DNA of 64,000 nucleotides. Origin: Solwaraspora sp. WMMD791. Lineage in GTDB: Bacteria > Actinomycetota > Actinomycetes > Mycobacteriales > Micromonosporaceae. The translations under genes were made by a program, and so were the position numbers. The DNA lies in the NCBI RefSeq assembly GCF_029581195.1, contig NZ_CP120737.1, forward strand, positions 2,542,001 to 2,606,000, in the 5' to 3' direction. Positions within the stretch are counted from its first letter, which is position 1; every line of letters starts with the position of its first letter. The notes under the pieces were generated by a model. The model made no database searches. It saw only the letters and a program-made list of their open reading frames with translations, and was not told where the DNA came from. Below are positions 24,867 through 33,474 of this stretch, in pieces.

Positions 24867-26113
24867 CGCCGGCCTCCGGCGGGGGCGGTCGTCGCGGCGG
24901 TCCGGTAGGCCTCCCGCAGCCGGGACAGGTGCAACTGCGGGGTGAAGTCGCGGTCGATCTTCGCGCGGGCCTGCATCCCCATCGCGTACGCCCGGTCGGG
25001 GTCGGCGACCAGCTTGCCGACAGCCTCGCCGAGCGCCGCCGGGTCGTCGGCCGGGACCACCTCGCCGTCGGCGCCCGGGGTGATCAGCTCCGGCAGCCCG
25101 CCGAGGTCGGTGCCGACCACCGGTACGCCGCAGGCGAACGCCTCCAGCACCGCCATCGGCTGGTTCTCGTGCCAGCGCGACGGCACCACGGCCACCGCCG
25201 CCGACCTGATCAGCTCGTGCAGTCGGGCCTTGTCGAGCCGGCCGTGGAACCGCACCCGGCCGGGTGCCACCCGGTCGGCGAGAGCCCGTACCTCGGGAAG
25301 CGCCGGCCCGTCGCCGGCCACGTGCACCGGCACCTGGCGAGGCAGCCGGGTCACCGCTTCGACCAGCACGTCCACTCCCTTCTCCGGGGCGATCCGGCCG
25401 GCGAGGACCACTCCCCCGCCCGGCGAATCCTTCACCGCCACGGCACCGGTGTCCACGAAGTGGTTGATCACCTGCAGCCGGTCCGGGTAGACCCCGGCCC
25501 GCCGCATCACGTCGGCGAGGAACCGGCTGGGGCTGACGAACACCCCGACCGGGTCGTACGCCCGTAACTGTCGGTGCAACCAGGTCTCTACGGCGAGTAG
25601 CGTACTGGCGGATGCCGATCCGTCCTTGCACCTGCGCCGCGCGGCGTGTAGCGGACCGCCCGCAACGCATGCCTGGCAGACCTTGCCGTGGTCGAGCAGC
25701 TGGTAGCTGGGGCAGGCGAGCTTGTAGTCGTGCATGGTCAACACGCACGGCACCCCCGCGTCGCGGGCGGCGGCCAGCACCGACGGGGAAAGCTGGTGGT
25801 AGATGTTGTGCAGGTGGATCACATCCGGACCGAAGTCCTCGATCACCCGGGTCAGACCTCGGCGACTCGCCGGTGACCAGACCATCCGACCGGCGGCGAC
25901 CAGCCGGGGCGCCAGGCCACGCGGGGCCGGCTCCAGTTCGACGTACGGCGGAAAATGCTCCGCGTAGCGCAACGGCCGGTCGTTGTCCGGGTGGGTCATC
26001 CCGAAGTACGCCACCTCGTCTCCGGCGGCGCGCTGCAGATCCGCGAGGTCCAGCAGGTAGCCCTCCGCACCACCACGCCGATAGAGAAACTTGTTCACAT
26101 GGAGGACACGCAT
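24863..26113 (-). CDS. GT4-family glycosyltransferase
   Basis: The 416-residue protein has the GT-B fold. The N-terminal acceptor domain has VNKFLYRRGGAEGYLLDLA and VIHLHNIYHQLSP. The C-terminal donor domain has VVLAGRIAPEKGVDVLVEA and the E-x7-E type motif ENQPMAVLEAFACGVPVVGT. The ATG at 26113 is chosen because homologous sequence begins there. Cysteines in the acceptor domain (ACPSY, CQACVAGG) are typical of a surface-glycan subgroup. It would add a sugar to a lipid-linked glycan that the cotranscribed sulfotransferases could modify. Confidence 0.87.
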   Translation of the reverse strand: MRVLHVNKFLYRRGGAEGYLLDLADLQRAAGDEVAYFGMTHPDNDRPLRYAEHFPPYVELEPAPRGLAPRLVAAGRMVWSPASRRGLTRVIEDFGPDVIHLHNIYHQLSPSVLAAARDAGVPCVLTMHDYKLACPSYQLLDHGKVCQACVAGGPLHAARRRCKDGSASASTLLAVETWLHRQLRAYDPVGVFVSPSRFLADVMRRAGVYPDRLQVINHFVDTGAVAVKDSPGGGVVLAGRIAPEKGVDVLVEAVTRLPRQVPVHVAGDGPALPEVRALADRVAPGRVRFHGRLDKARLHELIRSAAVAVVPSRWHENQPMAVLEAFACGVPVVGTDLGGLPELITPGADGEVVPADDPAALGEAVGKLVADPDRAYAMGMQARAKIDRDFTPQLHLSRLREAYRTAATTAPAGGRR

Positions 26114-26375
26114 CTCATCCGGCCCGCTCGCTCGACACCGGGGTGCGTCCACCCGGTTATGGTGGCTCAGGACTCCCGCCCTGAGCTGCTGCCTCACGCT
26201 ATGCATCGGCGTCGGGTTAGTCCAGTACCGAATCGCCAACTAGCTGATCGGATGATCTCGTGTGGCTGACCAGCCTTCGTTCTGGCGTTTCGCCCCGATC
26301 GGTGGGTAGCCTGGCCCCGGCCCGACCTCGCCCCAGCCTGGCCACGACGGCTGGTGACGTGCCCGAGGAGGACCG
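26114..26375. promoter_or_regulatory. Divergent intergenic region of two glycan operons
   Basis: The 262 bases separate the GT4/sulfotransferase operon (minus) from the sulfotransferase/glycosidase operon (plus) and must hold both promoters. No clear consensus boxes or operator were recognized. Confidence 0.4.
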
Positions 26376-27362
26376 GTGAGCAACGACGACGAGCCCTCCA
26401 CCCTCGCCTGGACCACGCGGCGGATCGCCCGGCACGCCCGGTGGATCCGCACCGAGGGCCTGCGCCGGCTCGTCGAGGAGGACCGGCTCAATCCGATCGA
26501 CCGCGCCGGCACCGCCTGGACAAAACTGCGCTGGCGGCGACGCCACGGCGTACCGCCCGGGCAGGCCATGCCGGTGTACCTGGTCGGCCTGCAACGGTCC
26601 GGCACGAACATGCTGGTCCGGGGTCTGGAGAACGCCGGCGAGTTCGAGGTCCACAACGAGAACGACCGTCGGGTGTTCCACCGGTTCCAGCTGCGCGACG
26701 ACGCGGTGCTCACCGCCGTCGTGCGCCGCAGCCGGCACGCGTACGTCCTGATCAAGCCGCTGTGCGACAGCCACCGGGTGGACGAACTGCTCGCTCTGCC
26801 CGGCACGGCACCGGGCCGGGCGATCTGGGCCTGGCGTGACGTCGACGACCGGGCCCGCTCCGAGGTCGCCAAGTTCGGCGACGCCAACCTGCGGGCCCTG
26901 GCCACCATCGCCGACGGCACCATCGGCCGGCGCTGGCAGGGCCAGCGCCTCGACGCCGACACCTACGAACTCATCCACGGCTTCGACTACCGCACGATGG
27001 ACCGGTACACCGCCGCCGCGTTGTTCTGGTACGTCCGTAACAGCCTGTACTTCCGGCTCGGTCTGGACCGCCGTGACGACGTCCTGCTCAGCTCCTACGA
27101 CGCGCTGATCGCCGACCCGGCCGGGCAGGTCCGCCGGCTCTGCGACTTCCTCGGGCTGGCGTACCGGCCGGAACTGTCCGCGCACATCGCCCCCCGGGCG
27201 CCGCGCCGCCAGCCGCTGCCGATCGACCCGGCGGTCCGTACGCTCTGCGACGACCTCACCGTCCGCCTCACCGGCAGCGCGCCGGTCCCCGCCACCCCGC
27301 CCCGCCAAGCCGACACCGACCGGTGTGCCCCGGTGCCCGTGGAAAGGACCGACAATGGCTGA
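26376..27362 (+). CDS. PAPS-dependent sulfotransferase (3)
   Basis: The 328-residue protein has a basic, helical N-terminal extension of about 60 residues before the PAPS loop YLVGLQRSGTNML (68-80). The 3'-phosphate region is divergent: AIWAWRDVDDRARSEVAKFG replaces the common RDGR pattern. The block SSYDALIADPAGQVRRLCDFLG is well conserved. The GTG start follows GAGGACC. Its stop overlaps the next sulfotransferase start region by 8 bases. Confidence 0.8.
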   Translation: MSNDDEPSTLAWTTRRIARHARWIRTEGLRRLVEEDRLNPIDRAGTAWTKLRWRRRHGVPPGQAMPVYLVGLQRSGTNMLVRGLENAGEFEVHNENDRRVFHRFQLRDDAVLTAVVRRSRHAYVLIKPLCDSHRVDELLALPGTAPGRAIWAWRDVDDRARSEVAKFGDANLRALATIADGTIGRRWQGQRLDADTYELIHGFDYRTMDRYTAAALFWYVRNSLYFRLGLDRRDDVLLSSYDALIADPAGQVRRLCDFLGLAYRPELSAHIAPRAPRRQPLPIDPAVRTLCDDLTVRLTGSAPVPATPPRQADTDRCAPVPVERTDNG

Positions 27363-28167
27363 GACCACCGCGCAGCCCACCACCACCGCCGAAGCGGTCC
27401 CGGCACCGACGGCCCCCATCTTCCTGGTCGGCTGCCAGCGCTCCGGCACCACGTTCCTGCGGCTGGTGCTCGACTCGCACTCGCGGATCTCCTGCGGACC
27501 GGAGACCCGGTTCCTGCCGGACCTGCGGCGCATCGTCGGGTCCGACTGGGAGCGGCTGGCCCGGTTCGGGTTCCCCCGCGAGGACTGGCTGCGCCGCATC
27601 GCCGACTTCTTCGGCGGCGTGCACGCCGACTACGCCCAGGGTCGGGGCAAGGCCCGGTGGGCCGACAAGACCCCGCTGTACGCGATCTCGCTGGACTTCG
27701 TCACCGAGGTCTTCCCCGACGCGCAGATCGTGCACGTCATCCGGGACGGCCGCGACGTGGTGGTCTCGCACCGCAAACGGTTCGGCTACTGGTCGGCGGT
27801 GAAGTGCGTGGTCAAATGGCCGCGCTACATCCGTACCGCCCGGGCGATGGCGGCCGGCCTGCCCGCCGAGCGGTACTACGAGCTGCGCTACGAGGACGCG
27901 GTACGCGAGCCGGAGAAGTCGATGCGGGCACTGTTCGAGTTCCTCGGCGAACCCTGGGAGAACGGCGTGCTCGACTACGTCGACAAGCCACACGACGTGG
28001 CCGGCAAGTACACCACCGAGGCCGACCGTCGGCGGGCGGCCGCCGGCACCGACTCGGCGATCTACGGCTCGCGGGTCGGCAGCTACCGTCGCGAACTGGA
28101 CCCGTTCCTGCGGCTGCTCGTCGCCGTCTTCTCCGGCCGGATGCTGCGCGAACTGGGCTACCGGTGA
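27355..28167 (+). CDS. PAPS-dependent sulfotransferase (4)
   Basis: The 270-residue protein has the canonical PAPS loop LVGCQRSGTTFL (24-35), the 3'-phosphate motif VIRDGRDVVVSH, the substrate-side motif WADKTPLY and the closing block RYEDAVREPEKSMRALFEFLG. The ATG at 27355 follows GGAAAGGACC and overlaps the end of sulfotransferase 3. The following lipoprotein glycosidase overlaps its stop by 4 bases. It belongs to the Sulfotransfer_3 group common in bacterial exopolysaccharide loci. Confidence 0.86.
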   Translation: MAETTAQPTTTAEAVPAPTAPIFLVGCQRSGTTFLRLVLDSHSRISCGPETRFLPDLRRIVGSDWERLARFGFPREDWLRRIADFFGGVHADYAQGRGKARWADKTPLYAISLDFVTEVFPDAQIVHVIRDGRDVVVSHRKRFGYWSAVKCVVKWPRYIRTARAMAAGLPAERYYELRYEDAVREPEKSMRALFEFLGEPWENGVLDYVDKPHDVAGKYTTEADRRRAAAGTDSAIYGSRVGSYRRELDPFLRLLVAVFSGRMLRELGYR

Positions 28168-29660
28168 CTGTCGTGGCCCGGCGCAACGCTGCGGGCCGGC
28201 GCAACGCTGCGGGCCGGCGCGCCGTCGCGGCGGCGCTCGGCGTACTGCTGCTGCTCGCCGGCTGCACCAGCGGCGACTCCGACGTCGGCCCCACTCCACC
28301 GCCGCCGACCGGTGCACCGCTGCCGAGCCTGCCGCCGTACCCCGAGGACACCCACCCGTTCGGCGCCCACTGGGACTGGAACCGCTACGACGAGTTCCTG
28401 CCGTACCTGCGCAAACTGTCCGGCTCCGCGACGTACCACGAGATCAGCTGGTGCAGCATCGAGCGAACCCCCGGTCAGCCGGACTGGTCGGCGCTGGACC
28501 GTATCGCGCAGCGCAGCCGGGAGCTCGGCATCGCGCTCAACATCAAGATCCGGACCGAGATGTGCTGGGCCACCGGCGGCACGCCGGAGTTCCCGCGCGG
28601 CGAGGCGAACAAGACCGAGTCGACGATGCCGCTGGACATGGCTGCCTACCAGCGGTTCGTCGGTGAGGTGGTGCGCCGCTACGCGCCCTACGGCGTGCGG
28701 CAGTACGCCATCGAGAACGAGGTCAACGCCCAGCAGTACTGGCGCGGCACCCCCGAGGAGTACGTCACCCTGGTCACCGCGGCCGCCGAGGCGGTCCACG
28801 CCGCCGACCCGGACGCCGTGGTGGTCGACTCCGGCATCAGCAGCGTGGCGTACGGCTTCGGGGTGGTCGACCGGCTGGTCCGCGCCGGACGCGACGACGA
28901 GGCGGTCGCCGCGTACAACGCCTACTTCCAGCGCCGCATCGGCACCCGTGGCCGCAAGATCCCGCAGGTCGACACGATCGACACGCTGCGCACCGCGCTG
29001 GCCGACGAAACCAACGTCCGCAACGTCGCCTTCCTGGCCGCCACCGAGCAGCTGATCGACGACGGCGTCGTGCAGCTGCGCCAGGTGCACTACTACGAAC
29101 ACTTCGACGGCGTACCGGCGCTGCTGGACTACCTGGCGGCGGAGAACCCGGCAGACGTACCGATCGAGGCGTGGGAGGTCGGACAGTTCTGGCGCGACGG
29201 CGACGGCGACGACATCAGCCGGGCCGAGGAGGTCGTCAAGGTCTCCACGATGCTGCTGGCCGGCGGGATCCGGCAGGTGATGTGGCTGCCGCTGGGCTAC
29301 AACCCGAACAACCGGGCCGGCAGCGAGGTCCGCTACGGGCTGCTGGAACCCGACGGTACGGAGCGGGAGGCCGGCCGGATGTTCGAGAGCCTGGCGGTGG
29401 CGGCACGCGGTGCCACCGTCTCCCCCGTCGACCGGGACGGGCTGACCGGGGTGGCCTTCCAGCGGGGTGAGGAGAGCACCCTGGTCGTCTGGTCCAGCAA
29501 GATCAACGACGCGGTACGGGTCTCGCCGGTGCCAAGTTTGCACGCCGGGCCGGCCGGCGCCGCGCCGACCAAGGCGGCGGCCGAGGTGACCATCTCGAAC
29601 CGCCCGATGTTGCTGCGCGCCACCGGCACCCCCGACTCGATCCTCGCCGACGTCGACTGA
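28164..29660 (+). CDS. Lipoprotein glycoside hydrolase (clan GH-A, GH39-like)
   Basis: The 498-residue precursor starts at a GTG overlapping the preceding stop. It has a signal with lipobox LLAGC (Cys34) and a Pro/Gly-rich linker. A TIM-barrel glycosidase domain follows, with HPFGAHWDWNRYDEF, the acid/base motif ENEVN (Glu186) and a probable nucleophile Glu in IEAWEVGQFW (near 338). A small C-terminal beta domain closes it. It is anchored outside the membrane and probably trims or degrades the polysaccharide made by this locus. The family assignment to GH39 is by pattern only. An 18-bp duplication (RRNAAG twice) lies in the leader. Confidence 0.78.
   Translation: MTVVARRNAAGRRNAAGRRAVAAALGVLLLLAGCTSGDSDVGPTPPPPTGAPLPSLPPYPEDTHPFGAHWDWNRYDEFLPYLRKLSGSATYHEISWCSIERTPGQPDWSALDRIAQRSRELGIALNIKIRTEMCWATGGTPEFPRGEANKTESTMPLDMAAYQRFVGEVVRRYAPYGVRQYAIENEVNAQQYWRGTPEEYVTLVTAAAEAVHAADPDAVVVDSGISSVAYGFGVVDRLVRAGRDDEAVAAYNAYFQRRIGTRGRKIPQVDTIDTLRTALADETNVRNVAFLAATEQLIDDGVVQLRQVHYYEHFDGVPALLDYLAAENPADVPIEAWEVGQFWRDGDGDDISRAEEVVKVSTMLLAGGIRQVMWLPLGYNPNNRAGSEVRYGLLEPDGTEREAGRMFESLAVAARGATVSPVDRDGLTGVAFQRGEESTLVVWSSKINDAVRVSPVPSLHAGPAGAAPTKAAAEVTISNRPMLLRATGTPDSILADVD
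28179..28214. repeat. 18-bp tandem duplication in the glycosidase leader
   Basis: CGGCGCAACGCTGCGGGC is present twice in tandem (28179-28196, 28197-28214). It duplicates RRNAAG in the positive part of the signal peptide and adds two arginines. Confidence 0.85.
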
Positions 29661-29706
29661 CCACCTGCCGCAGTTAGCCGCCGGCCGCACCTGCCGCAGC
29701 CGGCCA

Positions 29707-29754
29707 CCGGCTGCACCAGGCACAGCGGGTCGCCGGCTGCACCAGGCACAGCGG
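29707..29754. repeat. 22-bp direct repeats downstream of the glycosidase
   Basis: CCGGCTGCACCAGGCACAGCGG occurs at 29707-29728 and exactly again at 29733-29754, just before the convergent nuclease-like gene. Two copies of CACCTGCCGCAG lie slightly upstream. No hairpin is formed, so a role as terminator is doubtful. Confidence 0.7.
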
Positions 29755-29755
29755 A

Positions 29756-30739
29756 TCACTGGTTGCGGCGTCGGTCCAGGATCGTCAGAACCTCGCGGCG
29801 GACCTGCTCCGGTTCGTACACCAGACGACGGTGCGCGAACCGCACCACCTGGATGCCGGCGGTCGCGAGCAGCGCGTCGCGCCGCAGATCTACCTCACGC
29901 TGGGCGGGGCTGCCGTGCGATGCCGCCCCGTCGAGCTCGAAGTCGACCCGTTCCCGTTCGGCGTACACGTCCAGGTAGATGGTGCGGCCCTCGACCCGGA
30001 CCATCTGCTGGCGTCGGAACGCGGGCATGCCGGCGCCGGCGAAGACGTGATCGTGTCCCCAGATCTCCAACTGGCTGCGGCAGCCGGCGGCCAGCTTCGT
30101 CAGCAGTGTCCGCACCGCGGGCCGGTCGGTGAGTCGCGGCAGCTCGTCGAGGGCTGCGGTGATCCGGTCCGCGTTCGTCCACCTGTCGTTGACGGCCCGG
30201 ATCAGCGGAGCCGGCCGGTCGGTGGCCGGCAGCAGCGGCCAGGACTCGACAAGACTCCGCTCCAGCCGTACCACCGGTTCTCCGCCCCGCACCACCACCT
30301 GCGGCGGACCGACGGTGAACCCCCGCCGGTGGTGCACCGTCAGGCCGGCCCGGCTGCGCATGCCGGCACCGAACGGCACCGTCAGGTGCAGTGCCTCGTC
30401 GGCGGGTTGCCGGCGCAGCCCCCAGAGCTCGAGTGCGGTGGTGTGGCTGAACGCGGCCCTACCGGCGGCGTAGGCCACTACCGCACGTCGTCGCGACTGC
30501 GGTCCAAGGTCGCTCAGTTGCGGAGCTCCGGAACGGTCGTCGTCGATCAGGTCGGCCGCGACGTAGACGGTTGGCAGCACGTGGCGGAGCCGGCCGGTGG
30601 CGACCGCGTTCTCCAGTGCCCAGCGGGGCAGCACCTGGGACACCTGGCTGCGGGTCACCACTCCCCCGGTACGGCGCAGGAGTGCGTCGAGCAATACGTC
30701 CATGGCCGTCGACGATGCCTCAGCAGCGGTCCGTGGCAC
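29756..30739 (-). CDS. DUF559-type restriction-endonuclease-like protein with N-terminal winged helix
   Basis: The 327-residue protein (or 315 from an ATG at 30703) has an AbiEi-like N-terminal helix-turn-helix region (GGVVTRSQVSQVLPRWALEN). Its C-terminal Vsr/DUF559 nuclease-like domain has the motif YLDVYAERERVDFELDGAASH, then RRDALLATAGIQVVRFAHRR, with Asp/Glu/Asp positions that fit a PD-(D/E)xK-like site. Such proteins are frequent in actinomycetes; DNA cleavage has not been shown for most. It has no functional link to the glycan genes around it. Confidence 0.72.
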   Translation of the reverse strand: MPRTAAEASSTAMDVLLDALLRRTGGVVTRSQVSQVLPRWALENAVATGRLRHVLPTVYVAADLIDDDRSGAPQLSDLGPQSRRRAVVAYAAGRAAFSHTTALELWGLRRQPADEALHLTVPFGAGMRSRAGLTVHHRRGFTVGPPQVVVRGGEPVVRLERSLVESWPLLPATDRPAPLIRAVNDRWTNADRITAALDELPRLTDRPAVRTLLTKLAAGCRSQLEIWGHDHVFAGAGMPAFRRQQMVRVEGRTIYLDVYAERERVDFELDGAASHGSPAQREVDLRRDALLATAGIQVVRFAHRRLVYEPEQVRREVLTILDRRRNQ

Positions 30740-30820
30740 GACCGGATGCGTGTTGGTTGTGGACAGACGCTCGGCTGTGGAGCGGGCGGCGTCGGCCTCG
30801 GTGATGTGCTACCGGTCCGT

Positions 30821-30887
30821 CATGATCAGTTGTCGTATTTACGGGCTCGCAACGGCGTGTCGGCCGTAGATACGACAACTGATCATG
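30821..30887. terminator. Long inverted repeat after the XRE-type gene
   Basis: A 24-base arm at 30821-30844 is the reverse complement of 30864-30887 with a single mismatch, around a 19-base loop. The right arm includes the stop codon of the XRE-type gene. It is unusually A+T-rich for this window. A terminator is likely. Confidence 0.6.
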
Positions 30888-31668
30888 AGGCAGCGGTCGG
30901 CTGCTCCGGCGCGGGGCGGCGGTCGTAGGCCGCCAGGGTCGCCTTGTTCGTACTGGCGTCCTGGAAGATCAGCTCCCACGGGCCGGTGTTGACGTCCATC
31001 TCCTTGCCGAATCCGATCCACTTGCCGCTCAGCCGGCGCCCGGTCGGCTCGGCCAGGAGCTGAATCGCACCGTGGTAGCGGGCACCCCGGTAGTAGCCCT
31101 GTGGCGCGGTCTGCTCGACCCAGGTCCCGGTGACCACGTTGCCGTCGACGGTGAGGTCCATGGTGAGTGGCGCGTCGGAGGACCCGGGCAGACTGCGTAC
31201 GGTGAGCCGGTCGCCGTGCTGCAGCAGCACCACGTAGTGCTGACCGGTGAACATGGCACCACGACCTGAGCTGTGGTACTCGTACCGGGACAGCCACACC
31301 CCGGAGTAGTTGCCGGTCGGCGCGGTACGCGCGGCCGGCCCGCCGCTAGGCACCGACGGAGTGACGGTCTCCGGAGTAGCCAGGTCACGGCTGCTCTGGC
31401 CGTCGTCCGCAGCGCGGGCGTGCGGTACGGCCACGGTGAAGCCGAGCGAGCCGATCGGCAGGCCGGTGACGGACTCCAATGCACGCGCGTACGCCGGTCG
31501 GGGTGACGTGATGGCCCCAGCCTCCCAACGTTGCACGAGGCGCTTGTTGGCATCGTTGGGCACTCCGGCGCGATCGCCGGCCTGGCGCAACGCCCGGGCG
31601 AAATCATCCTGGCTCATGAGTAGACCAATTCGCACGGCCCGCAGCGTCGCGTTCGGCGTGATCGTCAT
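30883..31668 (-). CDS. XRE-type helix-turn-helix protein with C-terminal sensor-like domain
   Basis: The 261-residue protein has an N-terminal XRE domain (about 8-75: LRAVRIGLLMSQDDFARALR, then KRLVQRWEAGAITSPRPAYA) that should bind DNA. A linker of about 40 residues follows, then a beta-rich domain (GNYSGVWLSRYEYHSSGRG, TGTWVEQTAPQGYYRGARYHG) of unknown type, possibly ligand binding. It is divergent from a 63-residue gene at 31830; direct and inverted copies of TGTCGCC between them are candidate operators. Target genes are unknown. Confidence 0.78.
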   Translation of the reverse strand: MTITPNATLRAVRIGLLMSQDDFARALRQAGDRAGVPNDANKRLVQRWEAGAITSPRPAYARALESVTGLPIGSLGFTVAVPHARAADDGQSSRDLATPETVTPSVPSGGPAARTAPTGNYSGVWLSRYEYHSSGRGAMFTGQHYVVLLQHGDRLTVRSLPGSSDAPLTMDLTVDGNVVTGTWVEQTAPQGYYRGARYHGAIQLLAEPTGRRLSGKWIGFGKEMDVNTGPWELIFQDASTNKATLAAYDRRPAPEQPTAAS

Positions 31669-31697
31669 TGGACGATCCTAGCGCCTGTGACGCCGAA

Positions 31698-31753
31698 ATG
31701 TCGCCCCACATGTCGCCGGAACGTCGTCCCGAACGCCGTCGCGCGAGGCGACA
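31698..31753. promoter_or_regulatory. Repeated TGTCGCC elements between divergent genes
   Basis: ATGTCGCC lies at 31698-31705 and again at 31710-31717, exactly 12 bp apart. The inverse GGCGACA lies at 31747-31753. The arrangement suits binding of the adjacent XRE-type protein to its own control region. Confidence 0.4.
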
Positions 31754-31829
31754 CTTCGACGACATCATCGAGCTGTCCTCATGGCGGCCGGCAGAGCATC
31801 ACCGGCGCGAAGCAAACAGGAGACGCGTT

Positions 31830-32021
31830 ATGGCAGGTGGTCAGGTTCTGGTGGTAGGTCCACGGGAGCTACCGGCGAGCGGGACGGTCGAGGTGTGGGC
31901 CGACGCCGGCAGCGGCGGGGTCGGGCAGCGGTTCGCCGTACCGGTCACCGATCTACAGATAGCCGAAGTGGACAATGGAACCGGCAGGTACGCGGTCTAC
32001 GCGCTCCGCTCCCGCCGCTGA
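31830..32021 (+). CDS. Small hypothetical protein
   Basis: A 63-residue product starts at an ATG behind ACAGGAGACGCGTT. It begins MAGGQVLVVGPRELPASGTV and is beta-rich without signal or membrane segment. The family is not recognized. Divergent placement next to the XRE-type regulator suggests it is that regulator's target. Confidence 0.5.
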   Translation: MAGGQVLVVGPRELPASGTVEVWADAGSGGVGQRFAVPVTDLQIAEVDNGTGRYAVYALRSRR

Positions 32022-32066
32022 AGCGACGTCACTCGAGTGGGCGGCTACCGGGTATGGACGAGGTCG

Positions 32067-32534
32067 CTACGGGCAGGACACCGCCTTCGTCGTGATGTCC
32101 GAGTAGACGGTGGACTTCCGGTCGACGTCCCACCTGACGCACACGGTCACCTCGCCGGCCTCGGAGAACCAGCCGCCGCCGGACGACACGTCCTCGGTGA
32201 AGGTCGCCTCCACCCGGCCATGGTCGCCGGACACGTCGACCAGGTAGACCCGGCCGGTGAGCCCGAGGTGCGTCCGTTCGCGGCCCTCGACGGCGGCGAC
32301 GATCCGGTCGACGTGCCCGGCCGGTGGATCATCCGCCGGCAACAGGCTCACCTCCCGGCTGAGCCGCTGCGCCCGATCGGTGAACACCCGCTCCCCTGTC
32401 TGCTGCAGCGGATCCTTGCGGAGCTCCAGCACCACGCCCGTCAGACACAGGGTGCCGGAGACCGCCACCACCCCGCAGAGCACGAGCAGCAGGGAGGCAA
32501 CGGCACCCAGCGGCTTACGGGGTCGCGTCGGCAC
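32067..32534 (-). CDS. Single-pass membrane protein of unknown function
   Basis: The 155-residue protein has a basic N-terminus, one hydrophobic helix (about 10-33) and an extracytoplasmic domain of about 120 residues with a possible disulfide pair (VCVRW and the C-terminal SCP). The GTG at 32534 lies six bases after GGAGG and is preferred to a TTG at 32540. No known domain is recognized. It lies at the edge of the glycan locus, convergent to the small gene before it. Confidence 0.65.
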   Translation of the reverse strand: MPTRPRKPLGAVASLLLVLCGVVAVSGTLCLTGVVLELRKDPLQQTGERVFTDRAQRLSREVSLLPADDPPAGHVDRIVAAVEGRERTHLGLTGRVYLVDVSGDHGRVEATFTEDVSSGGGWFSEAGEVTVCVRWDVDRKSTVYSDITTKAVSCP

Positions 32535-32622
32535 CGACAACCTCCACTCTGGCCGGAGACACCCAGTGTCTCAGCCAGCGGCAAGCCCGGCCGACATCGG
32601 TGAACCCGCGACCGCACGCCGG

Positions 32623-33474
32623 TCAGCTCCGGGGCGACCAGGTGTGCGGCCAGCCGAGCAGGTCGGCGAGGTCGGCGTTGTGCGGGGCGAAGTAGTCGCC
32701 GAGCTGGGCGCGTAGCGCGTCGGTCAACTCCCCCGGGCCCCGGTCGGTCCGCCGGGTGTGCTGGGCGAACGCCGCCGGGGTGAACGGATCCAGGTCGAGG
32801 AAGCGCAGCACCCGGTCGTAGACCCCGGCCGGGTCGACGTACATGTCCTCGCTGCGCAGCACCAGCAACTGGTCGCCCGGCAGTACGGCGTACCAGCGCC
32901 GCAGCTGCTCGGCGTAGCGCCCCCGGGCCAGGTACGAATAGTTGCGCAGGGCGGCGTGCGCGGTCGGGCTGTCCGGTCCGTCGCGCAGCGCGTCGGCCAG
33001 CCGCCGATCCTCGGCGGCGACCGCGTCGGCGAACGACAACGGCTCGGCACCGTACGAGCGGGTGTGCAGGTAATGCGAGTAGGCCCGTTCGACCGGATCC
33101 CGCAGCAGGGCGATACACCGGGCCTGCGGCAGGCCGGCGGCGACCCGGGCCGGCACGCTCGGGTGGAACAGGTAGTACGGGCTGGCCTCGAAGCTGCGCA
33201 CGCCGGTCGGGCGGACCGGGAAGTGCGCCCGGTACCAGCGTTCGCCACGTCCATGATGGATGCTGAAGTACTGCAACTCCTTGCCGGTGGCCGGGCGCAC
33301 CTGCGGATGCGCGGCCAGGTAGTGGTGCAGCGAGGTGGTGCCGCAACGTTGCCCACCGATGATCAGGAACTCCGGCGGTGCGCCGAGCTGGCCGGGCACC
33401 ACCGACCGCGCCCAGGCCCGCGCACCACGTACGGTGCGGCGCAGCCGGTCGGTCGTCGTCCGGTTGGCGGTCAC
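32623..33474 (-). CDS. PAPS-dependent sulfotransferase (5), heparan-sulfotransferase-like
   Basis: The 283-residue protein has the PAPS loop LIIGGQRCGTTSLHHYL (about 37-53), the 3'-phosphate motif LLRDPVERAYSHYLH and a segment NYSYLARGRYAEQLRRWY. Together these mark the subgroup related to animal heparan-sulfate N- and O-sulfotransferases. The substrate is therefore likely a polysaccharide or lipid-linked saccharide. The GTG start overlaps the flippase stop by 4 bases (GTGA). It is the last gene of the long minus-strand series 47469-32623. Confidence 0.87.
   Translation of the reverse strand: MTANRTTTDRLRRTVRGARAWARSVVPGQLGAPPEFLIIGGQRCGTTSLHHYLAAHPQVRPATGKELQYFSIHHGRGERWYRAHFPVRPTGVRSFEASPYYLFHPSVPARVAAGLPQARCIALLRDPVERAYSHYLHTRSYGAEPLSFADAVAAEDRRLADALRDGPDSPTAHAALRNYSYLARGRYAEQLRRWYAVLPGDQLLVLRSEDMYVDPAGVYDRVLRFLDLDPFTPAAFAQHTRRTDRGPGELTDALRAQLGDYFAPHNADLADLLGWPHTWSPRS

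Noticed and set aside
31668-32021. Longer 117-codon version of the small gene at 31830
   Set aside because: The extension overlaps the start of the divergent XRE gene and its control repeats, and the internal ATG has a much better ribosome site.
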